Assembly: GCA_036320915.1 (NCBI GenBank)
Contig: JAXBDG010000004.1
Span: 558,001-622,000, forward strand
Length of the DNA stretch: 64,000 bases
Source of the DNA: Linnemannia elongata
Taxonomy: Eukaryota; Mortierellomycota; Mortierellomycetes; Mortierellales; Mortierellaceae
Reading direction: 5' to 3'
Position 1 is the stretch's first letter, and every line of letters begins with the position of its first letter. The notes beneath the pieces were generated by a model that worked only from the letters and a program-made list of their open reading frames with translations, was not told the DNA's origin and ran no database searches. Positions 11,581-23,274 of this stretch are shown here, piece by piece. The translations under genes and the position numbers were made by a program.

Positions 11581-11925
11581 TGTTGCAATGTGCCGAGTTA
11601 GTGTGTTGGTGAATGAGTGTTTGCTGAATGGGTGTGTGTGTAAGTGCAGAGAAAGAGGAACGAAAGTAAGGAAGGAAGGAAGGAAGGAAGGTAGAAAGAC
11701 AAGAAAGAGGCGCACAAGCCTGACGCGTGGGAGAAAAAAAAAAAGTGATGGCAGGCGCACTTACCAGTCTCAAGTCACATGTATACAACACAGAATCTCA
11801 TTACTGCTCACAGCTCAACGTACCCATGCACACAAAAAGAACACAATTGGTAAAAAAAAAAATAAGGCGAATTATGTATTAAGAAATAAACAAACACGAA
11901 CGAACAGCTAAGCTAATAACGACAT
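11581..11925. promoter_or_regulatory. eRF3 upstream region
   Basis: The sense strand shows a short poly-T run (plus-strand A at about 11731-11742) some 150 nt before the ATG, plus CTTC repeats near 11670-11695. It also contains the 3' end of the next minus-strand gene. No further gene is seen. Confidence 0.4.
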
Positions 11926-12335
11926 TCAAGTAGCCTCCTCATTAGAAGGGCGTCCTTCAACAACGAAATGCTCTTTAATATGCGGGTTCTCAGCCTTACC
12001 AGCCCTCCAATCTGCCAACCGCTTCTCCTCCTCCAGATGCTCCGCCCACTCGATCGAGCTCACCCACCTACTCAACACCAACGTGAAATAAAATCCAAAG
12101 AGCATCCCGAACGTGACCAAGACAATCGCAATGATCGAGGCTGTATTGCGACGGTCATCACATTTCTGGAGAGACCATGTCGGATTGCGTTTGAGACAAC
12201 CGGTGTTGACCTTTTCCTTGTGGTGGATCTCGACGGCGATGTAGACAACTCCCCAGCAGAGGAGCATTAGAAAGAAGCCCCAGGATGCTGAGACGAATTG
12301 GCGGTGGTGCCATGTGCTTCCCTGTTTTGTTGTAG

Positions 12336-12376
<41 letters not shown>

Positions 12377-13342
12377 GGTGAATGAAAAAAAGAAATAGAG
12401 TCAGAAGAAGTAGCATAAATCCTGACCGAGTTGATGAGTGCTGATCGGAATTTCAGTTGATCGATCAGTGATGAAGAACTATTGATCAAAGTAAAGTGAT
12501 TAATTACCTTGGTGGTGGCCCAGACACCATAGACACCGGTGATCAACAGCAGGATACAGATAACACCCCATGGGATCGACAAATCATTCTCCGCGTGTGG
12601 CATAATCCCTACACATCATTTGCAAGTAAAAAAGTAAAAGGCAAGCGGTCAGTCAAGGAAGTAGGCTAGAGTACTATTCCTTCCTTCTCTACACCCTGCA
12701 TCGGTCAGTCCTTGGTTTCCTTGTTCTTTGTTTGTTTGTGTCCTCGGTACAACTAAACAACCGCCCTATGCCCGGAGCACGTTATCAAAGCTGACGAATC
12801 GCGCTCAAGCCCCCCTCCAACTGAGCAACCTCATCCTGCAGCAAATCACGTCCAAGGAAGGAGAGCTACTCCTTCACCTCCCACGAGACACCCTCCCAAT
12901 CTCACTGTCTCTGTCAAGCCCGGGTAGAGGCGTCCACGAAAAGCCTGGGTAGAAGAGTTGACGAAGAGCCCGGGGAAGAAGAGTCCACGCGAGCCCATCG
13001 CCCATCAAGTTGCCAGAGTCCAACATATTCTCTCGTCTTTCTCATTGCTGCCAAGTTCCTTTCCTTCCCCTTTTAAACTCATGTGGTTTCTCTGCTCACA
13101 AACAACCCCCTCCCCCCCATCCGTGCACTATTCAACCCTCGTACAAAACTAATCATCACCAACTCACTACAAAAACACACGCTCTTCCCTTGCATGTATG
13201 AAAAAAGAGACATGAAGAGAAACTTACAGCGTCCAAAGGAGAGAATCATGAAGACGAACCCAACGAGAGCATAGAATCCTGCAAGGATGGGTGCAAACGT
13301 TTTTGGGTCAATAAACCCAAAGAACTTGTCGAATATACCCAT
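11926..13342 (-). CDS. Four-TM membrane protein of unknown function
   Basis: Exons 13342-13228, 12608-12508 and 12321-11926 join to 203 residues. The first junction splits a Trp codon and the second is in phase 0. Four hydrophobic helices are visible: about residues 14-36, 52-71, about 82-104 and 131-155. The loop between helices 3 and 4 has two Cys (GCLKR and QKCDD) and could hold a disulfide. The C-terminus is charged (EEEKRLADW). The layout resembles fungal tetraspan proteins, but no CCG motif is present, so I do not assign it to tetraspanins. Intron 2 contains a (GTT)n microsatellite and intron 1 is unusually long at about 620 nt. It sits between eRF3 and VPS72 on the same strand with its own leader. 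Function is unknown. Confidence 0.85.
12336..12377. repeat. (GTT)n microsatellite in an intron
   Basis: About 14 uninterrupted TTG/GTT triplets lie in intron 2 of the four-TM protein gene. The opposite strand reads as poly-Thr and is not coding. Confidence 0.9.
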
Positions 13343-14417
13343 TGTGTCGTGTTATTCCCAGTGGGTTTGTAACAATTGTTGGTTATAGAGCTGTTGGTTG
13401 TAAAGAGAATTGACGGGGTGTGAGTGATTGAAGGAGGAAGGAAGGGAGGAAAGTGGAAAGAGGTGAAGAAAAAGACGTTGACGATAAAGAAAAAGAGTGA
13501 AATAGGTAATATGAAAGTGAGAGTGGAGAAAGGCAGAGAGGGGAATGGGAATAGTGAATAGGACCAACAGAAGGGTGAAAAAAGACAACAAATTCGCCAG
13601 GTAACGAAAGAAAAGTGAAGACAAAGAAAATTGGCTGCTGACTTGGGACTGAGACACTTTGACCTCTTATGAACGAAACAGATCCCAGTCCATGCCAACA
13701 GCGCCTTCTTTCGACATCTAAATGAACCAGACCAACAAAGTCGAAGGTAAGTCGCCCTTTTGAATTTGGGTCATCATACGGAGCACTTGAGGCAAACATG
13801 ACCGGTTACTCCTGCTGTGTCTTCCTCTTCTTCTTCATCTTGCTCTTCCTCTTCTCTTTTTTTTTTTGTTGACAGTAGAGTCTACTTTACTCGAGGCATC
13901 CTACCATTGACAATAATTCCATCCATGTCATTCCCTCCACGCTAATGCCGCCCTCTTACTACTCAACGTACTCAAATACAAACGCGCAACAGCAGCAAAT
14001 CAACCGAAGTAAGACCATCTCTACAGACTAGGTACCTCGAAAGAATTGCACATATCTCCAATACACACCTCTTCGTCATTCGCACAATTTGCTCATTGTT
14101 TGCCGCTAAAGAATTCTTGATCAGATAACCCTTCCTTCCTGCCCCCCCCCCCCTTTTTCTGTTTTTTCTTAACTCGAATCCCCGGGATTTCCTCTACAAA
14201 ATTTCATCGACATATACATTAACTGGAGAAGTCAAAGTAGTGAAGAGCAGCAACGAATAAAACTGTATTCATCTTTCTCGCGCTCATTCGTAATTTGCTA
14301 AAAGTACAGCCCCACTCCTTTCGCCAACGAGGACGGAATGGAAGAAGAAGAAATAGAAAAAGTATTGTACAAAACCTAAAGGGAAAGGAAGTCACCGTCG
14401 CCGCTGCCCTGCAATTG
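13343..14417. other. Intergenic region, no gene seen
   Basis: This is upstream sequence of the four-TM gene (sense-strand TC-rich, about 13380-13620) and 3' flank of VPS72. It contains a C run near 14143-14153. Apparent frames at 13246-13799 are pyrimidine-rich leader artefacts. Confidence 0.45.
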
Positions 14418-16656
14418 CTACTGCTGACGCCGACGATAGGTATATCCTCCTCCTCCACCACCCGGGATCCCCGCTGAGACTAAATCCCCATCCTTCAACA
14501 CAATGCCTTCCCCGACCTGCTGTCCTCCCATCAGAGCCTCAGCCATCCCCGCAGGAACGCCCTTCGGCAGCGGCTGGGCTACGTCATGACAGTAGGCGTT
14601 CAAGCCGTTGGACCAGACGTAGCCATGACGAATTACGTTCTGGAGTATCTTGTATGCTTCCTTGTTGGCGTATGGGATCCCGCTCTTTGGGTCCTTGTAC
14701 TTTGCTGGTAATCCTGTTATCGGGCAGAGCGGTTTGTGTTCCGGATCTACCATTGGAGATAAGTCGTTGATGAAATTAGCTAATGGACTTCCCTTGAGAT
14801 CAAGTGTACAAACACACGCTTCAGACCAATCCTGGCAACTTGCGCGTTTCGATAAGCAACAAAAGACGACTTACAGTTCTCTTCAAATGACCACTCGCTG
14901 ATGGGCGAATCCTCGTCATCAAAGTCCATAAACGTGATCCAGTTGCGTCCACACATCTGCGAGGGATGCAGCCTTTTCCGTTTCCGCGCAATCGATCCCG
15001 CCGACATGTTCATGGTAGCATAGTGAGCAGGCGTCAGAGCCCCGCTAGGTATCTCCCCTGCTCCGCCCTTGCGACCTCCCGATTCTGTATCTCCCGTTGT
15101 TATTACTCCTGCTGTAGACATCTCGACGTCGCCGTTTTGGCTGGCTACATCCACACTCATAGGTGACGCTGGCGTTCTGGAGATAGTTCCGCTGTCCACG
15201 CCGTTGAAATCAACCTTGAACTGTCTACCCTCTTGAGGTGCCGGGCTAGAATCCCTAGACATAGACACAGATCGTGAAATCTGACCCTGCTGAAGTTGAA
15301 GTTGCTGTTGTTGCAGTAAAGACTGAGCCAGAGATTGTGCAAGACTCTGAGCAGGAACACCACCACCGGCTCCAGACTGACCATACTGAGTAGGAATAAT
15401 CTCTGGTGCAGCACTTCCTGCTCTGGATCCCGCTCTGCTCCCTGCTCTTGATCCCGCACGGGTCGGGGGTCGAGTCCCTCCAGGTGTCGCAGTTCCAGTA
15501 TCAGCCAGTGCTTGAATCAATGGTCCATGCCCAATCCATTCCGGAAACGAATGATACCGCACAAACGGTCCCATCGCCACCTCCTTCTTCTTGACGACCT
15601 TCTTCTTTTCCATCTCCATCGCCTTGAATGCTTGTAGAGAAGCCAGGTTGATCTCCTCCGTCTTCTTGGCCTCCTCCAAAAGCTCCTCCTGAGTCATCTT
15701 GTGGACAACAACCTTCTCCCGCTTGGGTTGCATGGCCTTCCTGGTCTCGTACTCCAGCAGTTTGAGCTCTGTCTCCTGATTGTTGAGAACTGTAGTCCGA
15801 CGTGACGATTTACGAATCTCGGCCGGGATCTTGATCATGGCTGCTGATGAAGGTCCTGGAGACGCCGCTGCAGAAGTGTTTGCCGTCGACGAAGAGCTGG
15901 GTACCCTTCGGGAACTTGTCGTCGTCGTTGTCGATATAGTCTTTTTCTTGGTAGTAATCGCAACAGAAGTAGCAGCAGCCTGGCGAGCCGATTTCGCACG
16001 TCCCGTAGTAGCTGACTGTCCTGCGGCAGGCACAGTAAAGGAGGATTTCCCTGTTTTGAGATGACTGAGCATAGCCTGCTGTTTCCTCCGCGCTTTGGCA
16101 TCCTCTGGATCCTCGTTCAAGTTGATTTCCTCATCCTCAACCGGCTCCTCGTCTGCACTTGACTGGTCAAAATCTGAATCCACTATATCGTCCTCCTCTA
16201 TGTCACGGAAAGGGGTTCATGAGGGGAAAAAGTTTGTTTGTTGAGCAACTGTAACGGCGACACGCTTGTTTGGTATCAAGAGCCAAGGCAAAAACAGAAA
16301 CAAGAACAGAACAGTGGCATGGCATGTTGGCATGTTACCTTTGCCTTCAATCTCAAACTCCTCATCGACGCCCTCATCATCAAACAGTTCCTCCATGTCC
16401 TCTTCCTGATTCAACAGTGCTTGAAGGCTATTTTTTACAGTGTCACGAAGAAGAAGAAAAAAAAAGTTCATGTCCCAAGTTGAAAATGGTCACCAGAAGA
16501 CAGGTGAGTCCTGTTAGTGATGTTGATCTCTGTAGGATTGAGTGAGCAACATAAAAGTTGTCTGCAAATCCCCATGCCTGCAAAGCTTATGACTATAATG
16601 TCCAGTTGGCCCTACCGGTTTCCCGCGTTCGCACGTCTCTCTCGATTTGCAGCCAT
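14418..16656 (-). CDS. VPS72: Vps72/Swc2 (YL1) subunit of SWR1-type chromatin remodeller
   Basis: Four exons (16656-16616, 16427-16339, 16197-14875, 14779-14418) join to 604 residues. The first exon is only 41 nt and gives MAANRERRANAGN; joined to exon 2 it restores the family signature AGNRL-x-LLNQEED. Vps72/Swc2 is nuclear and binds the H2A.Z-H2B dimer for deposition by SWR1. An acidic N-region (EELFDDEGVDEEFEIEG, then DDIVDSDFD) fits the H2A.Z-binding part. A basic/coiled section follows (RKSSRRTTVLNNQE). The end carries the YL1 C-terminal domain, CPITGLPAKYKDPKSGIPYA. The middle is a long low-complexity insert with an (RAGS)n block and Gln-rich stretches. The C-terminus ends in a Gly run and YRRRQQ. 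All junctions keep frame. Confidence 0.94.
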
Positions 16657-16853
16657 GTTGAGGTTGAAAGTGTTCCTGTAATGTTCGATTTCTGTCAAGA
16701 AGAGAACGTGTGAGAAGGAAGGGTGGTGGCAAACAAAGCAAGCAAAGAGAGTACCCCTGTCCATTTTGCCAATTTCATACTACCAAATCAAGCCAAGCCA
16801 CACACTTCCAGCGGGTAGAGACGACGATCTATCACTTTTATTTTTGGCCACCT

Positions 16854-19226
16854 CTAAATGGCGACAGCAGTGTGGTTCTGAGAAGCGAGCCACCTCTTGG
16901 AAGGGGTATTGGTTCGTCCTGACTGGTACGTGCCCTTGAATGTGGTAAATGGCAAGAACACAATATGAGGTCGGTACTCGTTGTAGGCGTTCGTTCCCAT
17001 TCTAATCAGCCAGGTCGGGATCCAGTTCAATCCAATACGGCGAATCATGTTACCCAAAAAGCCCTATTCAAAAACAAAAAGGGTATGATCGATATTAATC
17101 AACAATAGCTCATGTTGATATGAATAGGTCTTGCAAAAAATGACACCCATATATCATCGCTGTTGAACACATACCTGCTTGTGCATGAAGTATCCAGTCT
17201 TTCTCGATCCGTCGACCGACTGCTGTCCCCATCCACTGCGCTCATTGTAATACTCTTTGAACGCCTTGGTAACTTCTTCTTGAGTGGTGGGCAAGTCTTC
17301 GTAGAGAATGTTGGCCAATGCTACCGCAGACATGATAGCCATCGAAGCACCCATACCTCCGAAAGGCAGCATCTATTGTTTGATGGTACAAGTACGCGTG
17401 AGAAATAAATCCATGATATGGTCAAGTAATACCATGTTGACACATGCAAAGGAACTGGTGTTGTTTACCTTATGGCAGGCTAGGAGAAGCAGATTGGTCA
17501 ATAGACGATGGGGAGGGGGAAGGAGGTGAGAAGGGTTGATGAGAGAGATGATCGTTTTGGTACAAGCAATTAGAGGTGAACAACAAAAGAAGACAACATC
17601 TTTACCATCTCCAAGAAGGACAGTCCTTCCGTGGTACCAACTCTGGTAGAACTAAAAACACAGACATATTAGGTTAGTAAAACGTCTGTTGCAACAAGAC
17701 CAGATGAGTGTCGATGGACCAAAGAGACGGAAAGACCTTAATACCTTGTCCTCGAGCACGACTTTGGTGATCTGCTCCTTGGGTGTCTTGTCGAAAATAT
17801 CTCCAACAACGCCTCCCAACGGACAGGGCATATCCTTAACCAAATCGCACATCTCCTTGGCTGCATTGGCGCTCCAGTCCGAAGAAGATCCCTGGGTGCT
17901 TTTGTCGTCGTTATTGCTATTGTTTCCTTTGTTCATTTTGTTCCACGCAGTGTTGTCCTTAGTGATCATCCATCCAACTCGAGGGCCCAATTCTGGATCC
18001 ATCAATGGCATGAACCACCACTACCATGTGAAGGGAGGGGAAAGAATGGCAAGAAAAATATTTGACTGTCAGTCATGTATGTACATTTCATTTTGTATCG
18101 GTAATGGTAGTACCCACCCTCGAGTATGTACCACCAAAATCAACAATAGACACCTGCAACAATGAAACCAGCGACAGAAGAAAGAAAGGACTTACAGTCA
18201 TTGGAAGAGTCTTTCCCATAACAATTTTGAATTCACAGAGCTCCTCCTTCAAGAGCGGATACTTTTCTGTGTCCATAGGCCCAGTTACTCCGACGACACA
18301 GTCATAGTCACTGTGCATGGGTTCGGCGTCGCTAGTGTGCATTAACCCTTTTGCCTCAAGTTCCTTAAACATGTTTTGACGGATCGAGCTGTAAGCTCCG
18401 TCGGTTCCGACTAAGATGGTTCCCGAGTAGGTGGTGTTGTCTGCACAGGTGATCGTGACCTGGGTGTCGTCCTGGTGGGTGGCGATGACTCGTTTGTTGA
18501 AGTGGAGCTTTTCTGTTGGGATCCTTGAGGCGAGGATCCTGATCAAGTCGGGTCTTGCCATGACTGGCGATGTGTATCCGTACCTATGGTCATTATAAGA
18601 TAGGGAATAGTTCAAGTGGTTACAATCAAAATTGGACCATTGACCACATCAGCCCATCTTTTTCTATTTTTTTTCCGTTGGGTTTGTTTTTGATTGAATT
18701 TTGCTCACTTTGCATAAGTTTCTATGTTGGCTGTGGGAAACCCCAAACGGTGAAAATCAACGGCCTCCAAAACTTACGTTTCCCTCTGCGGGACCCCAGG
18801 GTAACGAGCGTAAAACGTTCCTTGGCAATTCAGATCCTGGTCCAACAGATGCAGCCCTCCGAACGATTTGCTGTAAGCCTCAACCTCATCCATGATCCCC
18901 ACTTGCTCGAACACATGGTTGATCTTGTTCAATGCAATTGCAGACCCGAGTGGACGCAGTGCCCTGGATTTCTCAAACACCTAACATCAACGAATAATAG
19001 GTAACGTTGAAGGTTACTCTTTTTGCATTGCATTACTCTCTCGGAGATAGCACACCTTTTGCTTATTTGAGGGTGACCAATTGACAATGCGCAGTGCTCA
19101 AGAAGCCCCTGTTGATTTGGTTACCTGGTAGGGGATGTTGCCTTTTTCGCAAAGCAAGGCGAGCATGAGACCGCCCGTGCCTGCACCGACAATAAGAACT
19201 GTGGGTCCCGAATTCTTCTCCGTCAT
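16854..19226 (-). CDS. FAD-dependent monooxygenase (PHBH/UbiH fold)
   Basis: Nine exons can be joined in frame to 489 residues: 19226-19125, 18980-18778, 18583-18196, 18153-18118, 18020-17745, 17651-17606, 17479-17469, 17372-17175 and 17063-16854. The enzyme class inserts one oxygen atom from O2 using FAD and NAD(P)H. Visible signatures are the N-terminal Rossmann motif VLIVGAGTGGLMLALL, the DG motif region VGTDGAYSSIR, and the GD motif VLLGDACHKMLPFGGMGAS, which closes over the FAD ribityl. Substrate cannot be read from sequence. The C-terminal part holds hydrophobic stretches (NWIPTWLI, HIVFLPF), so peripheral membrane association is possible. The 11-nt seventh exon encodes part of the GD motif. 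Promoter-side sequence (19320-19490) is GA-rich on the plus strand. Confidence 0.9.
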
Positions 19227-20109
19227 AGTTTTTTCTCGGAAAAACCTCTTTTTTTTTTGTAGTCGTAGAGGAGGGTTGTTTTGATCGTTTCTGAATGAAC
19301 TCTTTTTGGTTTCGGAATGAGTGATGGAAGAAAAAGAGATGGACCGAGGAAGAAAGTCGTTGATTCCAGGAGGGAATGAAAGAAAGGAAATGAGATGGGG
19401 AGGAAGAAAGAGGAAGGAACAAGGTAATGAGGGGAAGGAGGGGAAGAGAAGGAACAGGGACAGGGGAGAAGAAGGAAAAGTGGAATACATAGGAGACTCC
19501 AGGCAGTCATTAGTAGATAGTACATGGAGTTTGGGCTCAGTCAGTGCTAGGTCTAACAAGACAAGTAAATGGGGCGATCAGGGACCCACAGGCCATAACC
19601 CAATTTGCTCTTTTTTTTTTTTTTTTTTTTTTTGTTTGATTTGTTTGTTTGTTCAACCTTTGATAGGCACTAAGAGGGCAAAACTAACCACAATCGATAA
19701 ATAAACAATGCACTGAGGCATAATCAACATCTAGATCCCACTGTCAACAAAACTCAATTGCATTCGCATGCTATGCAGGGTAATTCATACATTGTGCTTT
19801 TGTTGTAGACACAACAGACCATGTTTGCGATTTGCGCATTAATGCGCGCGAAAGAAAAGGTGGTGCATAGAAAGGGGGTTCAAATAAGAATGACTGTACC
19901 TTACCAGAATGGACAGACACGGCTGCAAAGAAATGTCATATTCTTAAATGAAGCATGCAACAATGTTAAGGTCGGTCGAAGTAAAGAGAAGCAGGTGAGA
20001 AAAATAAAAAATAGTGCTGATACATACTTGGTAAGAAGAATTGTAAGTACGGGTCGGTCTCAAACAGTTTTCATCCTCAAACCCACCCCCATCATGCGTC
20101 TCGACCGAA
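19227..20109. other. Intergenic region, no gene seen
   Basis: This holds the FMO leader (CT-rich on its sense strand), a poly-T run at 19611-19633 and otherwise unremarkable sequence. The frames found here are low-complexity shadows. Confidence 0.45.
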
Positions 20110-20348
20110 CTGATGCGTGCCAATGCTATAAACACTACTTTTGATTTTACCACAAGGGAGTGTTCTTGTGCCCCTTTCTTTAGTTTCTTCACCTTCCACC
20201 TTACGTTTCGATAGCCTTTGCGAATCCAACCAAAACAGATCATTCGAGGTCAAGGCGAGATGACGAGCCGTAATATGCACTCGAACCATGTGGGGAAGAT
20301 ATGAGGTATTGATTGGATGAAATTGTACGTTTTGGTGGTGTTGCAGGA
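20110..20348 (-). repeat. 3' flank of D, also found inverted downstream of H
   Basis: The reverse complement of this block matches 46651-46912 with indels. Shared landmarks are CCTGCAACACCACCAAA, CCTCATATCTTCCCC, ACATGGTTCGAGTGCATATT, CTTGACCTCGAATG, GGCACAAGAACAC and ATAGCATTG. It lies directly after the stop of member D. Confidence 0.85.
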
Positions 20349-22133
20349 CTATGGACTAGATGACCCAATGCACGTAATAACATTCGGGCGGGGGTGAGTT
20401 GAATACCCCGTCATTGGCAGTGGTACGGCATTATCTACCTCTGCTTCATCAACATTTCGCGTCCCGATCGGCCCATCTGTCCTCTCAGTCTTCACGTCCT
20501 TGAGCTGGATCCCGTTTGAATAAAAAATATCCTGCTCAGTTTTCGACATGTCCGCAAACTCGGGCTCGAGGTTGTCCATACGTTTCTTCCTCCTCTCACG
20601 AACCCTCCTGAGCACAAGCAGACCTGCAATCAAAGCCACAAAGACGATCGCTGCAATGATGGCACCCCACTCTGCTCTAAATGAAGACGGATTTACTTCC
20701 TGGTCCGGAATTGAACGAGAGTTACGATCTCCAGAACCGTCACCGTATATTCCATTGATAAAGACATCACTCAAGTTCTGGCGGGTTCCTGCAGAAGAGC
20801 CAGTCAGGGTGATCCCCTGGGTCTTGGTCCAGAGAGAGATGACCGCAAAAGCTTCCTGGCCGGGAAGATGGCCGCCAATAGGTTGGAAGAATGATATTAG
20901 CGCTACTTCATCGAGTGTCCCTGAATACCGCATCACTGTGGTTGTTTTGGTGTCCGTGAGTGTCGAGGAAATGATGTCGAGCTGAGGATCGTACCTCACA
21001 TTGTTATTATTCTAAGAATGAAATAGAGCAGAACATAAATATTAATGGTAGTAATTAAGGCCAAAGCCTAAAAAACAAAAAAGGTGATACAAATTAATCT
21101 GGAGAGAAAGGATAACGATTCACAATTTTTTCACACTTACATCGGGAGAATGATTGCAAAGCAAAAAGTACGAGGCATTCCAGGTTCCTGAATAAACGGC
21201 ATCGTACGCGTCATGCTGGCAATCTTTTGTTGATTCAGCCGTAAACAGCTTGAGGGTTGGCTTGGCGGCAGGACTGACCCTGGTGGAGAGTGTTATAGAC
21301 ATCACGCGTGGGATGGGCTGAGGAAAGTACGCATACAGTTTCTCATTTCCGTAAGCAAGGTAGACTTCAGTGTCAGTAGCTTTGAGGGTGTCATTCTATT
21401 GATATATTAAACGTATAGTCATAAGTCTCTGTCGCTAACAATTGAGATTCCTCTGCCTCTTATCCGTCGTAACAGTGAGAGAGAGAGAAGAAAACAAAGA
21501 AGTTCGATGTAGGCTGTGAGAATTTACCTTGTAGAGTGTCGTGGGCTCCAATGTCGGGGGGCTCGTATTCTCATTGAAATACCCGAGCTGTATAGCGTAT
21601 TCGTACTTGGGACCAATCACCGTGGAGAACGCATATGCCAACATCTCCTTTTCTCCTTCCTTGACATAGAACATGACGGCGCGCTCATAGGATGGAGTCT
21701 CTGTCATGTTATACCTAGAAGAAACATCCACCGTCGACCAGACACCCCCTCCTGTGACATTGCACTCGGGCTCCATCTGTCCAGAAGGATTGTATCGTAT
21801 ACCATTCCAGGTATTAGTCGCCTCGAGTCTGCTATCATCGACCTGACCGTATGTCAAAGCAGTAAAGACTCCTGCACTGTTGACGGCACAAGCCAACTCT
21901 GGGTGCCAGATGGTGATCATAGGGGTCAACCATGTGCTAGTTGGGAAGGTCGAGACGGGTGACCATTGGATATCGGATATGTTGGAAGGATTGGCCTGGG
22001 ATTTGATGAGGATCATGACGTCTCCTGAAACCCATTTACTCCTTTGTTTGATAGAGCTGTATCCATAGACGAGCCCGTAGAGGGTCGTCTGTCAAGGGTC
22101 GGCGGTGAGGCAGACGATTTTCATTCCTCCCAT
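20349..22133 (-). pseudogene. Family member D: membrane protein with one in-frame TGA
   Basis: Exons 22133-21528, 21395-21141 and 21011-20349 are all multiples of three and join cleanly to 508 codons. The ATG at 22133 gives MGGMKIVCLTADP, matching the N-termini of other members, but codon 14 is TGA where member I has Ser. Translation could otherwise only start at an internal ATG (22016). The remainder looks intact: CAVNSAGVFTAL, IRYNPSGQME, many N-glycosylation sequons, FQPIGGHLPGQEAFAVIS (shared with member I), TM helix at about 402-421 followed by RRVRERRKKR, and a tail ending STHPRPNVITCIGSSSP. Either a very recent pseudogene, a base error, or a gene using the later start. It is closest to I and H. 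Confidence 0.78.
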
Positions 22134-22859
22134 CGTGGTTGCGTTGGTTGTCGTCGTCGTCTGTTTGGTAGAAATGGAAGGGTGATATGTGAGGGGAGGG
22201 ACGAGAGTGAAAAAAGTAGCGAGAGATTGGGAAAAAAAAAGAAAGGAAGGAAAAGAACGAAGGGAAAGTAGCCGGGGAAGGAAAGAGTAAAAATAATAGC
22301 TTGTGTCTCCGTCGGAATTGGGTGAACTTTAAGATGCTTCTTGTCAGGCACCAAACAACAGCCCTTTGCTTTTGAGAGCAGCGCAACTCAAATTAACGTT
22401 TTCTTTGTCCTAAGAGAAACATGAATAAAGACAAAAGCCACAATGCCAAAGCAGTGAGAGGTCGAAATTGGGGCGCGGGGAGGGTATGGATGCGATTTAT
22501 ACTTTTCTTGTTCGAGCAGAAGTGTGCTATGCCGAAAAGCCAAATAAAGGGTTCCTAGTACATAGCTGGTTCCCTATATTGAACACACGTTTCTCTGGTT
22601 TTCATCCCTCATGCCTCCTGTGTACTCAGTTACTCGGCTTCTTTGTAGGTACCCTCTCTTCTTTTTCTTGTTTTAAAGCGAAAAGAGAGATACCGGGGGA
22701 AAATGCATAGGAGCAAAACACGCGATTATGTACATGTAAAAGTCGTTCAGGAGACCAAGCAAATAACCCTTTCTTTTGAGAGCAAGCGCTGTTGCAGTTT
22801 GCTCCTTTTTTTCTAAGAGGAATGCTCTGATAACGTGGTTGTTTTATTGTCCGCGAGGC
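22134..22859. other. Upstream region of D, no gene seen
   Basis: The D leader is CT-rich on its sense strand (22180-22290). Two loosely similar segments, each with CTTTTGAGAGCA followed by CTAAGAG (about 22366-22415 and 22771-22822), may be an old local duplication. No gene is supported. Confidence 0.35.
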
Positions 22860-23229
22860 GAACGTTGACTTGATGGCCTTCAAACGGAGACCGTCAGCGA
22901 CACCTGCACCGTTCTACAAGCGAATAGATTAATATGAAGAGGGGATGAAAGATTAATTTATTCCGCGAAGAAAAGGGTAAAATAGAGTATTATAGAATGA
23001 TAGTGAGATCTACTTACACTGTAGCAAGGTAAAAAAAGGGATCCTTCCAAGTCGCTGCGATGTGGCCATCGTACAATTGGAACTGGCATTTGGTTGTAAA
23101 TGTGATATTGTATCGTTTGAGGGTTGGCTTGAACGAAATGATTCTATTGGTGAGCGGGATGGCGAATAGGTCTGGATTGAGTCCTGAATCATATGCATAT
23201 AGTTGGTTGTAGCCATACGCGGTAGTGCT
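22860..23229 (-). pseudogene. Fragment E1: exon 2 and start of exon 3 of a D-like member
   Basis: Minus-strand 23229-23018 reads AYGYNQLYAYDSG, then PTLKRYNITF and AATWKDPFFYLA, collinear with exon 2 of D (LAYGNEKLYAY, PTLKLFTAE, SGTWNASYFLLC). A donor GTAAG follows. After an acceptor near 22917 comes NGAGVADGLRLKAIKSTF, resembling the start of exon 3, which then loses similarity. Exon 1, the TM segment and the tail are missing. No complete protein is possible. Confidence 0.65.
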
Positions 23230-23274
23230 CTAAACCCTTTTCCGAAGAGTATCGTTCTATGACCACATATACAC

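Noticed and set aside
12336..12377. Poly-Thr coding stretch
   Set aside because: This is the (GTT)n intron microsatellite; splicing it out gives an in-frame four-TM protein.
13246..13799. Overlapping minus-strand frames rich in Phe/Ser/Leu
   Set aside because: They translate the CT-rich leader of the four-TM protein gene in several frames.
22016..22060. A 15-nt intron (GTAAAT...TTTCAG) in exon 1 of member D
   Set aside because: Far too short for splicing, and the exon is in frame with paralogues without it.
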